A DNA stretch of 64,000 bases from Liolophura sinensis (Eukaryota; Mollusca; Polyplacophora; Chitonida; Chitonidae): NCBI RefSeq assembly GCF_032854445.1, contig NC_088298.1:1291474-1355473 (forward strand), written 5' to 3'. How positions within the stretch are numbered: the first letter of the stretch is position 1; every line of letters begins with the position of its first letter. Shown here in pieces: positions 1 through 11,623 of this stretch. The notes beneath the pieces are model-generated. The model was not told the DNA's origin. It saw only the letters and a program-made list of their open reading frames with translations, and did not search any database. The position numbers and the translations under genes were made by a program.

Positions 1-1256
1 CTCATTCGGCTCGAAATGGTCGCGTCGCATGGCGATAACCCATTTTCGTTGCATGGATGGGTCTGATGCGAAGGCATGAAAACTAATCCCGCAGAAATTC
101 AGTGTGCGATTAGCACAGTTCATAACTACACAAAACGTCATCGCTCTACTGTGACGTCATCAACTAGGGGGACATCAAGGGCAGATAAGCTCGTAGAGTA
201 TACCAGGCTTCATAAAACTCGTCCTATCAGCCTTCAAAGTAGTGTTTTTTTTTACAACATGTAGCGATTTGAATTCTTTCCATCACTTAGGCTCCGTGTT
301 TCAGACACCTCTAGGATACATTGTCAATTTTAAGAGAAAAATTTGATCACCCAGGACAGTTCACCTTTAAGATTATTAATAATATTTTAACTTTTAACAA
401 AAATAACTTCGCATTAATTTACAAAATCAAACTGCCATAAAATCACAGGTAAATGTATAATAATTTGAAAATCCATGTAGATGTAATCTATATTTTTGTG
501 TAACTGTATACACACGCAAAACTATTAAAAAATGGAGCCCAACATTCACATGATGTAAGTTGACATGTAGGGCTACCAGGGCCAATTATTGACACACCCT
601 AATCCTGAATCCACAGACGGATAATGCCTTAATCTGCTTGGACCGAGCAAAACCACAACAATATGCCTGGCATCGGCGAGCTAACAGGACAGAATCCCTG
701 TTTAATTCCCCTTTCGTGTTGATGTTTGCTTCAATAGGCCGTAAAACAACAACAGACAGAAACGGCAAAATTCTGACCACCACTTCTGGCTTCCATCTTA
801 TTGCATACAAAAGTGCAGCAACTGCTGGCTTGTATACTTGAACAATATACTGACAGTCAGTGACATAGGCTTGAGAGCCCTAACTGGCCAGGCTTCAAGA
901 CAACTTTCAAATGAGCACCTGCCTGCTTTCAAGAGAAATCACATGTAAATTACAGGAAAATGATGTAAAAATTTTGAAAATAACAATGTAGATACATGTA
1001 GGTCTCTTTCCTCAGATGGAGATGAAGTCAAGTTGAATGCAACAGATATGCATTAACAACATTCATACAAAAACTAATCACTACAGAATTATAACCAATA
1101 AAGTTTTTCAAAACAATGCTTTCAGAACTTTCAAAAGTCATAATTTTCAACCTGCTAGTTCACAAGTTATCAGACAATGAAACATTTACATCAAAGAACC
1201 ATGTGTTCATTTCTAATCAGAAAGCAATATTAATGAGTAATTAATACAGTGAGTAC
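1..1256. other. AT-rich sequence, no gene recognised
   Basis: No convincing exon, RNA gene or repeat copy is visible. The most GC-rich part (about 590-840) is open for 65-75 codons on both strands. Neither translation resembles a known family, and neither has a good splice site at both ends. It could be intron or 3' untranslated sequence. Confidence 0.4.
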
Positions 1257-1293
1257 CTCATAACAGAAAGAGGGTTGGCTTGCCCCACTCCTG
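1257..1293 (-). other. candidate 37-nt exon, minus strand
   Basis: On the minus strand a long T-tract ending in TATACAG is followed by 37 nt and then GTACTC, a reasonable donor. Two of three frames are open; the better one reads GVGQANPLSVM with split codons at both ends. No neighbouring exon could be joined to it and the peptide is not recognised. A chance pair of splice signals is a real alternative. Confidence 0.22.
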
Positions 1294-1511
1294 CTGTATA
1301 AAAAAAAAAAACATATTAATTGAAACTTTTCCTCACTAAGTTTGAAATAATGCCTGCCAAAATAAGAAAAAGAATATCATATCATAGAAATATAACAGAA
1401 AAGTTGATCTAAAACCACCTTTATAATTTTTTAACATATTTTAATCATTAGAATGAAGTGTCATGTTTGAATTCTGCGGTGGACTTTTACAGCCAATTTA
1501 GGTGTGTTAAT

Positions 1512-2148
1512 GACCCATAAAGGTGAAAATGTAAAACCTCACTGGCATATACCATTGTCAATATCACCCATAAAGGTGAAAAGGTAAAACCTCACTGGCA
1601 TGTACCATTGTCAATATCACCCATAAAGGCGAAAATGTAAAACCTCACTGGAATGTACCATTGTCAATATCACCCATAAAGGCGAAAATGTAAAACCTCA
1701 CTGGAATGTACCATTGTCAATATCACCCATAAAGGCGAAAATGTAAAACCTCACTGGAATGTACCATTGACAATATCACCCATAAAGGCGAAAATGTAAA
1801 ACCTTACTGGAATGTACCATTGTCAATATCACCCATAAAGGCAAAAATGTAAAACCTCACTGGAATGTACCATTGACAATATCACCCATAAAGGCGAAAA
1901 TGTAAAACCTCACTGTCATGTACCATTGTCAATATCACCCATAAAGGCGAAAATGTAAAACCTCACTGGCATGTACCATTGTCAATATCACCCATAAAGG
2001 TGAAAATGTAAAACCTCACTGTCATGTACCATTGACAATATCACCCATAAAGGTGAAAATGTAAAACCTCACTGTCATGTACCATTGACAATATCACCCA
2101 TAAAGGTGAAAATGTAAAACCTCACTGGCATGTACCATTGTCAATATG
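1512..2148. repeat. minisatellite, 53-bp unit, 12 copies
   Basis: CACCCATAAAGG recurs every 53 bases from 1512 to 2095. Units differ mainly at a few sites: GGTG/GGCG, TGGCATG/TGGAATG/TGTCATG, and TTGTCAA/TTGACAA. No indels are seen between units, which suggests recent amplification. Stops occur in all frames, so it is not coding. Confidence 0.95.
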
Positions 2149-3775
2149 AAAATGTAAATGGAATAAATAAATCAACTACATTTACACACCTCCACCTGCA
2201 CAGCCGTAAATGCTATAAATACTCCATGCATGCATACATGTCATTTGGATAAATCAACACAGCTACAAAATATATATCGTATCGTACATTTTGTTCTGGT
2301 TCTGTGAACATTGATTTTTTCACTATGTAATTCCACTACCCTTTAATAGCCACGACAGCCTGTCAGAGGTACCCCGGGAATAGTCACAGTTTGCCACAGA
2401 TTGCCGCTCCAATTGATTACTGCTGAAATATTGAGAGCGTAAAATCAATTGGGGCACAAACTTGTGTTCACACTTAAGTCATTTTTCTAGGCGAGAGCAA
2501 AAAAACTACAGAGTCTAATTGTGGAATATTGATGGCTGTTTCGGGATCCATCGCGTTACGTACAGGTGAACAGCAGCCACACTTTTCTAATGACACCTCC
2601 TTTCACGCGTGTTATCAAGCGACGAATAATCAACTTAGAAAGGAGCGAAGCAGTTTTATTGATTTGTTATAACAAAACTGCACGTCATGAATCCAATATC
2701 CCATGGGAACACGATCTTTTCCATATGCTGATATATCGTGCCATTTTGTTGGTTGCGTTTTCTGTCTCTTTAGTTTTCTCAGAGTTCAAGTAGAATGTTG
2801 TTCATCTGACATTTTCTCCAGGTACTTTTACCTGTGACAGGTGGTTAAGTGTCACAAAGGACACAAAAAAAAAATGTCAGATCTCTTTGATACAAGGACG
2901 TCAGGAATCTAAAAGCCATGGATTAATTCAGCTAACCTTCCAGATAACTTTGTTCTAAACCCTTTTAAACACACTAAAGTGGTCATTGATTAGCACCAAG
3001 ACAGAATGACACTGGATGTGGTCAACCTTTCACTGAACGGGTCAACTACCATCTTTGCTTCAAACTCTTGTACGCCGCTTAAGTGGTCATCGATCTACCC
3101 GTATACACGTATGAAGACAGAAAGACACTGTGTGCTGTCAACAGACTATTGGTCAGGCCAAACTCTGTCACTTTCTGCCCTCTTACTAACAGGTAATAAA
3201 CACTTTCACATGTTTGGTACATATGAATCACTCAAAGCCTGGAAGAGCTGCTGTTCCATTGCACTCCCACTGCAGAATTGACACCTGCATGGGTAAAGCA
3301 TGCTGATTAACTACACATTCTTGGACCAAATGGCCAAAATTACATACCACAAAAACGACCATTCTTAAGGCACCTTTTGGTTTTCAGTGCTGTATTTCAC
3401 CTAAACTTTAACATTTGTCAGGTGTTACAGTTTACTTGATTCTGATTGCTGCATTTACCTTATAGTGTCATTGAAGAAGTTTTTTTATTAAGTTTAATAA
3501 CTTTCTAGTTATCACAAAACCATAACTGGTGCCATAAAAAGTGTTATTTTTAAGGCTTTCATGTGCTTCTGAAAGTGCAATTTTACAAACTTCAGGGGAA
3601 ATACCGATACAGTTTTGTGGTTTTTACCTATCAAAGTTTGTAGTTCATCTTTGCCAAAGGGAGACCACTTTGAAATATATAGATGTATGTGAGAAAGTAA
3701 CCCGCATAGAAAAATGTGGTTGTGTACGGTTTACCGCAGATTGAGTAGATCTGAATATTAATATACATTGTAACT
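2149..3775. other. unannotated spacer between arrays
   Basis: No gene is recognised. An open frame at 2566-2793 (+, 75 codons) has no family resemblance or exon borders. Two stretches near 2985-3060 and 3080-3155 look like diverged copies of one another (shared AAGTGGTCAT and AAGACAGAA). Around 3360-3720 lies AT-rich sequence that loosely resembles segments near 39500 and 53550, possibly an old dispersed repeat. Confidence 0.4.
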
Positions 3776-4113
3776 ACATGTACACGTCACTTCACGTACA
3801 CGTCATTTCACGTATGTCATTTCATCTACACGTCATTTTATGTACGTCATTTAAGGTATGCATCATTTCACGTATGCATCATTTCAAGTACATGCCATTT
3901 CATGTACACGTCATTTCACGTACATGCCATTTCACCTACACGTCATTTCACATACACGCCATTTCATGTACACATCATTTCATGTACATGTACATGCCAT
4001 TTCATGTACATCATTTCACATACATGCCATTTCATGTACACGTCATTTCACCAACACGTCATTTCACCTACACGTCATTTCACGCACATGCCATTTCACC
4101 TACGTCATTTCAC
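3776..4113. repeat. short minisatellite, about 16-bp unit
   Basis: About 20 imperfect copies of a unit like CATTTCACGTACACGT. The variable part alternates among TACACGT, TACATGC and TATGCAT forms. Because the unit length drifts around 16, three overlapping plus-strand frames stay open for 77-161 codons, giving HFTYTSFH-type low-complexity peptides. These are by-products of the repeat, not genes. Confidence 0.9.
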
Positions 4114-4911
4114 AAGCACAATACACATATCCTAATTCCTCAGCCCTTCCGACCGTCTTTGCCACCAATATTTTGCAACATTCTCAGATACCATGGGGTG
4201 AAGAGAAAAAATTTGCACAGTTTTATGAAGATTCTTTACAATGACACAAACAAATCATTTTAGCCTCATTTTCAATAATTTAACTGTATGCATAAATTTT
4301 ACTGAGAAAAAAAAACGCTTTCGAGTTTGAAAAGGTTGAAGATTTACAGTATTTGTGGCAGATTACACAGGAAGTGTACATCACCACAGGTTCAGTTTTA
4401 TGACAGTTACAAATGTAGAGACCAAGCTACATGTTATAAAGCCTATCACACTTTTCCTCTTATCTAATCCCATTTTACAATATGCTGTACACAATATACA
4501 GTTAACACAATGTACAAGGTTATCATCATGTCTACATAACAAGCACTTGACACATTATTATAATATTAACAATAATAACACATGTTCATTTCACTGCAGC
4601 TCTGTTGGATTAAATGACTGCCACATAACACACACCACCACCGTACAAACGGTTGTTCTCAGTTTACCTGTCCACACACTGATGATTTACAACAGGTATG
4701 TCTGTGTCCACAGGTTTTTGTTCTGGCACGCGAGTCACAGTCTGTCCACACAAGGGGCTCTCATACAGCGTCTAGTTCACAAAAAGTCGTCCAACTAGTT
4801 TTTAACAACTATTTTTAAAGGCAGCTGTTGTTAATATCTGCAGGGATATTGTACTCAAGGCCAGTCAAATTGTCTCTACAATATCACACATATACATTCA
4901 TATACATGTTA

Positions 4912-5215
4912 AATTTCAAGGTTCCTCAAGGAACTAAGAGGACATCAAGGAACCAAGAGAGACATCAAGGAACCAAGAGCACATCAAGGAACTAAGAGGG
5001 ACATCAAGAAACTAAGAGGACATCAAGGAACTAAGAGGACATCAAGGAACTAAGAGATTCCAATAAACTAGGGGAAAGGGGAACTCGAGGGCAGTCAAGG
5101 AACAAAGCGAAGTCAATGAACCAGGGGAAGTCAATGAACCAGGGGATGTCAATGAGCTGTCAGAATTCAAGGAACTTGGCGAAGTCAAGGAACCCAGGGA
5201 CTTCAATGAATTCAG
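4912..5215. repeat. degenerate minisatellite, about 19-21-bp unit
   Basis: Repeats of ACATCAAGGAACTAAGAGG, then a second sub-type based on GTCAATGAACCAGGGGA. A detached fragment with AATCAAGGAACTAAGAG lies at about 5440-5475. The 112-codon plus frame at 5116-5454 starts inside the array and is not considered a gene. Confidence 0.85.
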
Positions 5216-5518
5216 GGGCCAATTCCAAGAAGCCATTTCTGGCTTCAGCCAAAATTGAAAACCTCTTTAACAATGCTTATTTCTTAGTAATGGAAGGTGA
5301 AATTTGGACATGTTTATCTTATGACAACATTTATGAGAAGGGTCAAACTTTTAATTACAACTCTGTAAAAATATGTTTGAAAATCATATCTCAAATTTGG
5401 ATTTACATCAGAAATGGCATTGTGGAATCAGCCCCAAGGAAATCAAGGAACTAAGAGATTCTAATCAACTAGGGAAGGTTAAGGAATTAAATGTACATGT
5501 ACATATTACTACACGTAG

Positions 5519-5778
5519 ATATTTATTTATTTGATTGGTGTTTTATGCTGTACTTATTTCACTTATACGACCAGGGCCGGCATTATTATGGAAGGAAAAC
5601 AGGCAAAGCCTGGGGGAAACCCACAACCATCTGCAGGCTGCTAACAGCAGACCTTCCCACACTAAGCAGAAGAGGTAGCCAGCAAGAGCTGGACTTGAAC
5701 TCCCAGCGAGCACATTGGTAAGAGGCTCCTGGGTCATTGGCCCATGCTGGCGTGCTAACCTCCTCGGCCACAGAGGCT
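5519..5778 (-). mobile_element. tRNA-derived SINE, near full length
   Basis: Read on the minus strand, the copy starts with a tRNA-like head (GGCCGAGGAGGTTAGC as A box, GGGAGTTCAAGTCC as B box). It continues into a GC-rich body and ends in a conserved stretch (AAAACACCAATCAAATAAA) with an ATTT-type tail. Sequence is diverged from the other copies, so it is an old insertion. The family resembles the tRNA-headed SINEs with a conserved 3' domain known from molluscs; the exact family name is not claimed. Confidence 0.85.
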
Positions 5779-6718
5779 CCACTACACGCATATACCTGGA
5801 GTACACACATGTACATCATGCAGTACTGTATATATAAACTGAACCAGTATCAATAAAGCGTATGCTGTATCATTTTACATTCACCTGAACATGCATAAAT
5901 TTAAGTGCTTCATATTTCTAATTAGTTGTTACCTGCACATGACATCTATATGAATTCATAAATAATATCTTGACGATGATCTCATAATTATGTAAGGACA
6001 GTTCTTAACAATGACACACATGTACTACAATGTCATGCACCTAGGTGCAAATTACGTTTTAATAGCCAGAGATTGTTATTAAAGAATAAAATAAGAATAA
6101 GAATTATCTTCCCTGCTACATACATGTACATATCTACATGCAAGCAGCTTATTTCAGGTGTTAATTGCATTCTATTAGTTTGCTAATTACACACAAGTAG
6201 ATTGTATGAATATATGTACAGGTATTTTATATCAAACAATCCTGAAGTATGATTGCATTAATGTTACTAAAGATAGCAATTGTTTTTCTGTTTATTAAGG
6301 AGATCTGAGGATCACTTCACTGTGTAAATCCAGGTAAGCAGGTCACAGACACGATATAGCCAGATATGATCATACGCAAATGAATTCCCTGTAGGTTCTA
6401 ATCTCTTCTCATGCGGAATAATGCATGTTTTCCTAACTGTCAGTTCAGAAAGTCTCTGATTTCAGGCCAACATGCAACCATGCAGCAATTCAAACAAAGG
6501 TCAATCACACTATATGTATACCCTATGTACACAATATCACTATGTTGTTCAGCAAATTGCGTGACCTAAAGCTATTATGTGCTTGCTACATGTATACCGT
6601 GTTATGTGAGTTCTGTCTACTGTACACGAATGAGAGAGTGACGTTAAACCCCAAGCACTCAGGAACGAACCAACGAGAGAGTGAAATGTACAAGCTTTGA
6701 TCCAATCAGATTGTACAT
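5779..6718. other. AT-rich spacer
   Basis: No gene seen. A plus-strand stretch at 6301-6334 is bounded by a T-rich AG and by GTAAGC, but is too short and isolated to call. At 6641-6670 there is a small inverted fragment (ACGTTAAACCCCAAG) of the SINE-like element that follows. Confidence 0.4.
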
Positions 6719-7020
6719 ATGCTTGAGGTTTAACGTCGTGCTTAAGTTAACAATTTTCCAGTCCTATGACTACGACAAATCAATAGGTGTGTGCAAATCA
6801 TGTCACCAAAGTGCTGCTGCCACTGAAGTATCATGCCGAAGACACCAGAAATGACACCTGACCCAGTCACATAATACTGACTAGGACACCGGACCAATCA
6901 GCCCTCTTTCCTTGCTCTAACCTTCCAGTGCTAAGCGCCCAGTGAGGCAGCATCAAACACCATTTTGATAAGACCCTACCTCGGTTTCATCAGGTCTCAT
7001 GACTTCAAGGCAGACACTTT
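6719..7020 (-). mobile_element. second tRNA-headed SINE-like family, copy 1
   Basis: Shares with copies at 8421, 21536, 29991 and 60786 the order GGTTTAACGTCGT, then TTTTCAGTC.TATGA, ACTGAAGTATCATGCCGAAG, ACACCAGA.ATGACACC and a right end like AGGCAGACAC. In better copies the minus-strand start is a tRNA-like head. This copy has lost much of the head. Confidence 0.75.
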
Positions 7021-8420
7021 GAAAGCGTTCAAAGCGTTCATTTATAAATAAAGTTCCTAAATTTGTGTTCTGTTTCCTAGAAAATTGTATATTTTCCAAC
7101 AAATTATGTATCCTAAGGAGGTATTAAAATTGTGCTGCAAATAGTTTAATCGTCTCTTGATGCAAAACATAACACTGCAAGTCAGATGCCAGTGTGTGTT
7201 GTGGATCACATCCAGGATGCATTTTACAAACAAAGAGATACATGTAATAATGATTAAAAAATTACAGTGCTTAGCTTTAATTACCATCTTTAATGGTAAA
7301 ATCTGATGCTGACAATTACCTGTAGGGACGGAGTCTGACCACCTGGTTACATTGTACAGTTAGGTTCTCTGTTAGTATCTCACATGTACATTAATGATTA
7401 CCTGGCCCATATACAGAGAGAACACCTACATGTAGCAGTATTGATTTGCCAGTACACTAGGACTCCAAGGACAAGGCACACCATATCCTTGTACCTGTTA
7501 TAAAAATTTGCTACACAAATGTGCATTTATGGCAGAAAATAGAGGTCAAAAAATACTACCACTTTGCAACTAAACCTCAACACCTGTGGCTACGTTCAGT
7601 AAATCTCCCAGGATCAGGCTTGGACAATGAATGATATGACCGGTCAAGCATGGAATTTTAGCTTAAATACAGTCCTTGGCAGCCAACTCGGCAAACTTCT
7701 TACTACATTTTTTTTAGTTCATACACATGCAAAAAAGCATTCAATGAACTGTTAATTATCAAATGATATTAATTCAATGAATGTGGACGTGTCAACCTCC
7801 ACATCACTGAATATCACTCCTAAGGACTAACCATTCTGAATATGGGATTAATTCACAAATAATGCAAATCTGCCTGTTTAGTTATTAAATCAATTCCAAT
7901 GTATTATTAACACAATGCTATTATCTCATTTGTGACAACGGCTGGGTCAGGCACGCTGAATCTCATGCACATAAACCCGAGAAGACAACAACAACAAAAA
8001 CGCAGCCTGATTCTGCTGCTTAGATCTAATTTATCACCTGTGAACGCCACAAACCGTTATCAATCTGATACTATTAAAGCTCTCATTATGTCCTGCGGGT
8101 AAATATGTCAGGCTGAATGAATGAAAGCATCAGACCGTGACCACGAATCCACTGCCATCATGATCGAGCGAGTGTACAGTAAATGTACCGTCCTCGTTAA
8201 CCCTGTATTATTCAACGTAATGTACCTTGATTTTCATCAAAGGGTGTCCTAAAGGGACATCTGAAACGCACTGTCCCTGTTGTTGAGTGCACCTGCACAA
8301 ATCCCAAACTATCATCTGTCAATCAGACAATGGTGTGGGCTATACATCATGTTAATTATCAATGATACAAAGATTTGTTTTTGTTTTTTTGTTTTTGATT
8401 TCCTTTATCAACATGTGCAT
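7021..8420. other. unannotated spacer
   Basis: No gene recognised. A 23-nt stretch at about 7341-7363 on the minus strand has AG and GTAATT borders and an open frame (VVRLRPY), but its isolation makes chance likely. The less AT-rich part at 7930-8300 has stops in all frames and could be conserved non-coding DNA. Confidence 0.35.
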
Positions 8421-8776
8421 AATGAATGAATGAATGAATGCTTCGGGTTCGATGTCGTACTTAACAATTTTTCAATCATATGATGATGAGGAGTCATAAG
8501 GTGTGTGTACATATGCTATGTCTTCTTGTGGCAGGGCGAGTGCTGCCACCACTGAAGTATCATGCCAAAGACACCAGACATGACACCTCACCCAGTAACA
8601 TTATACTGTCACCGGATCAAACAGTCCTGTTTCCCTGCTCTAGCCTCTCAGTACTGAGCGCCAAGCGAGGCAGCAGCAAATACCAGTTTTAAGGTCTTTA
8701 GTTCAATCCAAGCCGGGTTTGATCTCGGGTCTCTAGAATTTGAGGTGGACTCTCTAACCTTCAAGCCACCGAAGCG
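8421..8776 (-). mobile_element. second SINE-like family, copy 2, with (AATG)n tail
   Basis: Starts with AATGAATGAATGAATGAATG, then the family body (TTTTTCAATCATATGATGA, GAAGTATCATGCCAAAG, TGAGCGCCAAGCGAGGCAG). Ends at CAAGCCACCGAAGC. On the minus strand the right end reads as a tRNA-like head, with GGTGGCTTGAAGG for the A box and GAGATCAAACCC for the B box. The simple-repeat tail at the other end fits a SINE. Confidence 0.8.
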
Positions 8777-11381
8777 TTATGGGTATAATTTAAGTCACAC
8801 ACATGAATAATGTTGACAGCATCAGATACAGATATACATACGTAGGTAAAGTGCCTGTTGCAGGTGGTTACTCTAGCAAATCGGCATGATGAGAAGAAAG
8901 TAATGGCTGCAGATATCAACATTTCTTACATACGTGCATGCATCAGCTGTCTCGAGCAATCCCCATAAATGGAGTCCTTGATACCCATATGGCTCATTAC
9001 ACAAAACATCCTTCTCTTTGCAGCTGATCGGCCGCTGACCGGGGAGGTTGGAGGCTCAAATCCACCTCCTGTTTTTAGCTTGTCACACATGTGTACCTAA
9101 ATTGCCATACTGGTTTCAACTCCTCAATAAATATCAAAATCTGACATCCATCAGATTGTAGACAAATTTTTGAGCATGGATTTGAACACCAATCAAGTAA
9201 ATAAATAATGAAATAAATGTGCTAATATTCAAAACCATGGAAAATGACTTGGGTACCGAATTCATTAATTCACCTTATAAAAAATGATGAACCTTGTGGA
9301 GGGTTATTATAAAGAAGTTCCCCCATTCTTTGGAAAAACAAAAAAAAAAACACCCACAAAAAGAATAAGAACAGATCACTGGCAAATGGCAAAAAACAAC
9401 CCTATAATACATCTTATATATACACACAGATGTTTATGTAAGCTCTATATGTGTCTGTGATTATCTGACGCCTAGGGGAATGATATAAAGATGTCTGACC
9501 AAGTACACACATGTACACGCCATACTCTGCACAGTGATTTCATTAATCTTGAGTCATTTGATTATACCCGTAATTTCATTTATCTATTAAGAAATCTGGT
9601 CACAGACTGGGTGTGTTGATCTTCCTCCAAAAGGACAAATACATCTAGGGGTGGTATAATCAGTGATGCTGTCACGGACGGTCATATCTTTAAAACCTCA
9701 TATGTCTGGCTGCATTTTTTTCTTTTCTCCACAACACACACCAAAAAAAATCGTCAATTCAACACCTACGGGACGTCTAGCTTCATTAACATTAGACGAG
9801 CTTATACTGTGTCTATTTATGTAGATGTATATATGTATCTACAGCACAACACAGGGGCACTTCAGCCAGTACATATACATACGTGCACATGCATTAAGTT
9901 CACATATGCCTTTAAGCATAATAAAAACTTTCAAGTGCAAGTATTAAGGCAAATTAATTAAAATGTATATTTGTGGACAACACAAGCTCTCCCCCATGCT
10001 TTGTGACTTTTTTCCCATCATCGTACAAACCATCTTTTCTTTATCTATAATTACAGTATAATCCATCTATAAATAAATTACAAAAAAAAAATCCTCTTTC
10101 ACTTTACAACTGTTGATTGCTTGCTGAACACCGTACTCCAGAGGACCTGGTGTACACTGATCAACGCTGTACACATCATGATACTGACGGAAGACAAGTG
10201 ACCTTCACAAATAGACTGGAGCATTGTCGGCATGTCTTTTCCAGACAGTTAAAAACACGACAGTGGTAAACTGAAATGGGGTGTCAAGGTGATACTGGTG
10301 TAAATACATGTATACGTGGTAACAACTCACACTTTAGGGTTAAGAGTTATATTGCCTTGTGGCCATGCGTAACAGTGTTGTATGCCCTATGCCCTCCTAT
10401 GTACATGCCTATTAATACCTGCAGCTTGTGCCGCCCGTGACAGATTTGCTGTCTGCTTGTGTATGTTTACAATTAGTATTTTACATTATTTATAATGACA
10501 TTTTTAGTGAGGTAATAACATTTTATTATTCGCCAAGCTGTTGTTGTGTTCTATAGCGCTTTTAATAATGTCCGCAAGGCCCCGTAAACAGTAAGGACCT
10601 GGGAATCTAGAAATTATCTGTCCAAAGCCGGGTTTGAACCTCTATCATGTGTGCCAGACACATGTACCTAATTATCATGCTTTGTACTGCTGATGTATTA
10701 TGCAATGTAGAGTACACTTGAAGGCATTTGGAATATAAAGTGCAACATGTACAACAATGTACAATATGAAAAGAATATGTGTGAAGATAGAAAAATGCAG
10801 AGGTAGAAAAAAAACAACACTTTCACCCAGCTCATACATGTACCTGAACAATGCTGACATAACAAACTATTATAAATTCCAGAACCAAATCGCTGTGAGC
10901 AAACATTACACCTGAAGTCGACATACATGAACACCTATCACATGTACACAAGGAAGTAGAAGTAGGACCAGCCTACCTCACATGTCCAGGACTGGCCTTT
11001 CACCTACATGTAGATACCATATAAATACATGTATATGGAACATGACAGGTCAGGTCTGACTACCTCGGCCTTTCACCATGGATTCGCAGTATCAATGACG
11101 TTACATCTAAATATACGACAATTAACGTGTTGACCAAGCACAGGGTAAATACTGGCAGGAAACACAGTTAACAAACTAAACCCTTCAGTAAGCTTCTATG
11201 TAATGTTGGGGACATTACACAGGCTTACACAGGATACTGTAGATACATGTATATATGTAGATCTATAGTAAATACCCATTAAAACGTAGGAAAATGTCGT
11301 AAAAAAAAAAACAAATCCATTCCTTAAGTTTGTGAAGTGTAAGTTATGCCTTGTTATGTATACACTATGTACACAGTATCA
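8777..11381. other. AT-rich spacer, no gene recognised
   Basis: Only short chance frames are present. Near 10610-10675 the minus strand contains a B-box-like GGTTCAAACCC, suggesting another decayed tRNA-headed element. TACATGTA-type octamers are frequent (for example around 11010 and 11235). Confidence 0.4.
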
Positions 11382-11623
11382 TTTATTTATTTATCTGATT
11401 GGTGTTTTACGCCGTATTCCAGAATGTATCACATATAGTGGAGAAACCAGGCACAGCCTTGGGGAAACCCATGACCATCCGTAGGTTGCTGACAGACCTA
11501 GCTGCATATGGCTGGAGTGGAAGCCAGCATGAGATGGATTTGAACTCACAGCAACCCCACTAGTAAAAGGCTCCTGGGTCATAAGGCTGAGCTAGCGTGC
11601 TAACCAACTGAGACACAGAGGCC
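11382..11623 (-). mobile_element. tRNA-derived SINE that seeded the 73-bp satellite
   Basis: Minus-strand order is head (GGGGCCTCTGTGTCTCAG, then TTGGTTAGCACGCTAGC), B box (GTGAGTTCAAATCC), body and AAAACACCAATCAGATAAA tail. The last 26 bp of the copy on the plus strand (CTAACCAACTGAGACA...GGCCCC) continue directly into the tandem array and are repeated in each of its units. The A box is intact; the B box is present only in the parent copy. Confidence 0.88.

Noticed and set aside
3778-4263. 161-codon frame rich in His, Thr and Tyr
   Set aside because: It is a translation of the 16-bp minisatellite; three overlapping frames are open for the same reason.
10610-10675. A tRNA gene suggested by GGTTCAAACCC
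   Set aside because: No cloverleaf or A box could be laid out around it; more likely a SINE remnant.
11391-11582. 63-codon frame, and many similar ones at SINE copies
   Set aside because: They recur at every SINE copy because the GC-rich body lacks stops; SINEs do not code for protein.
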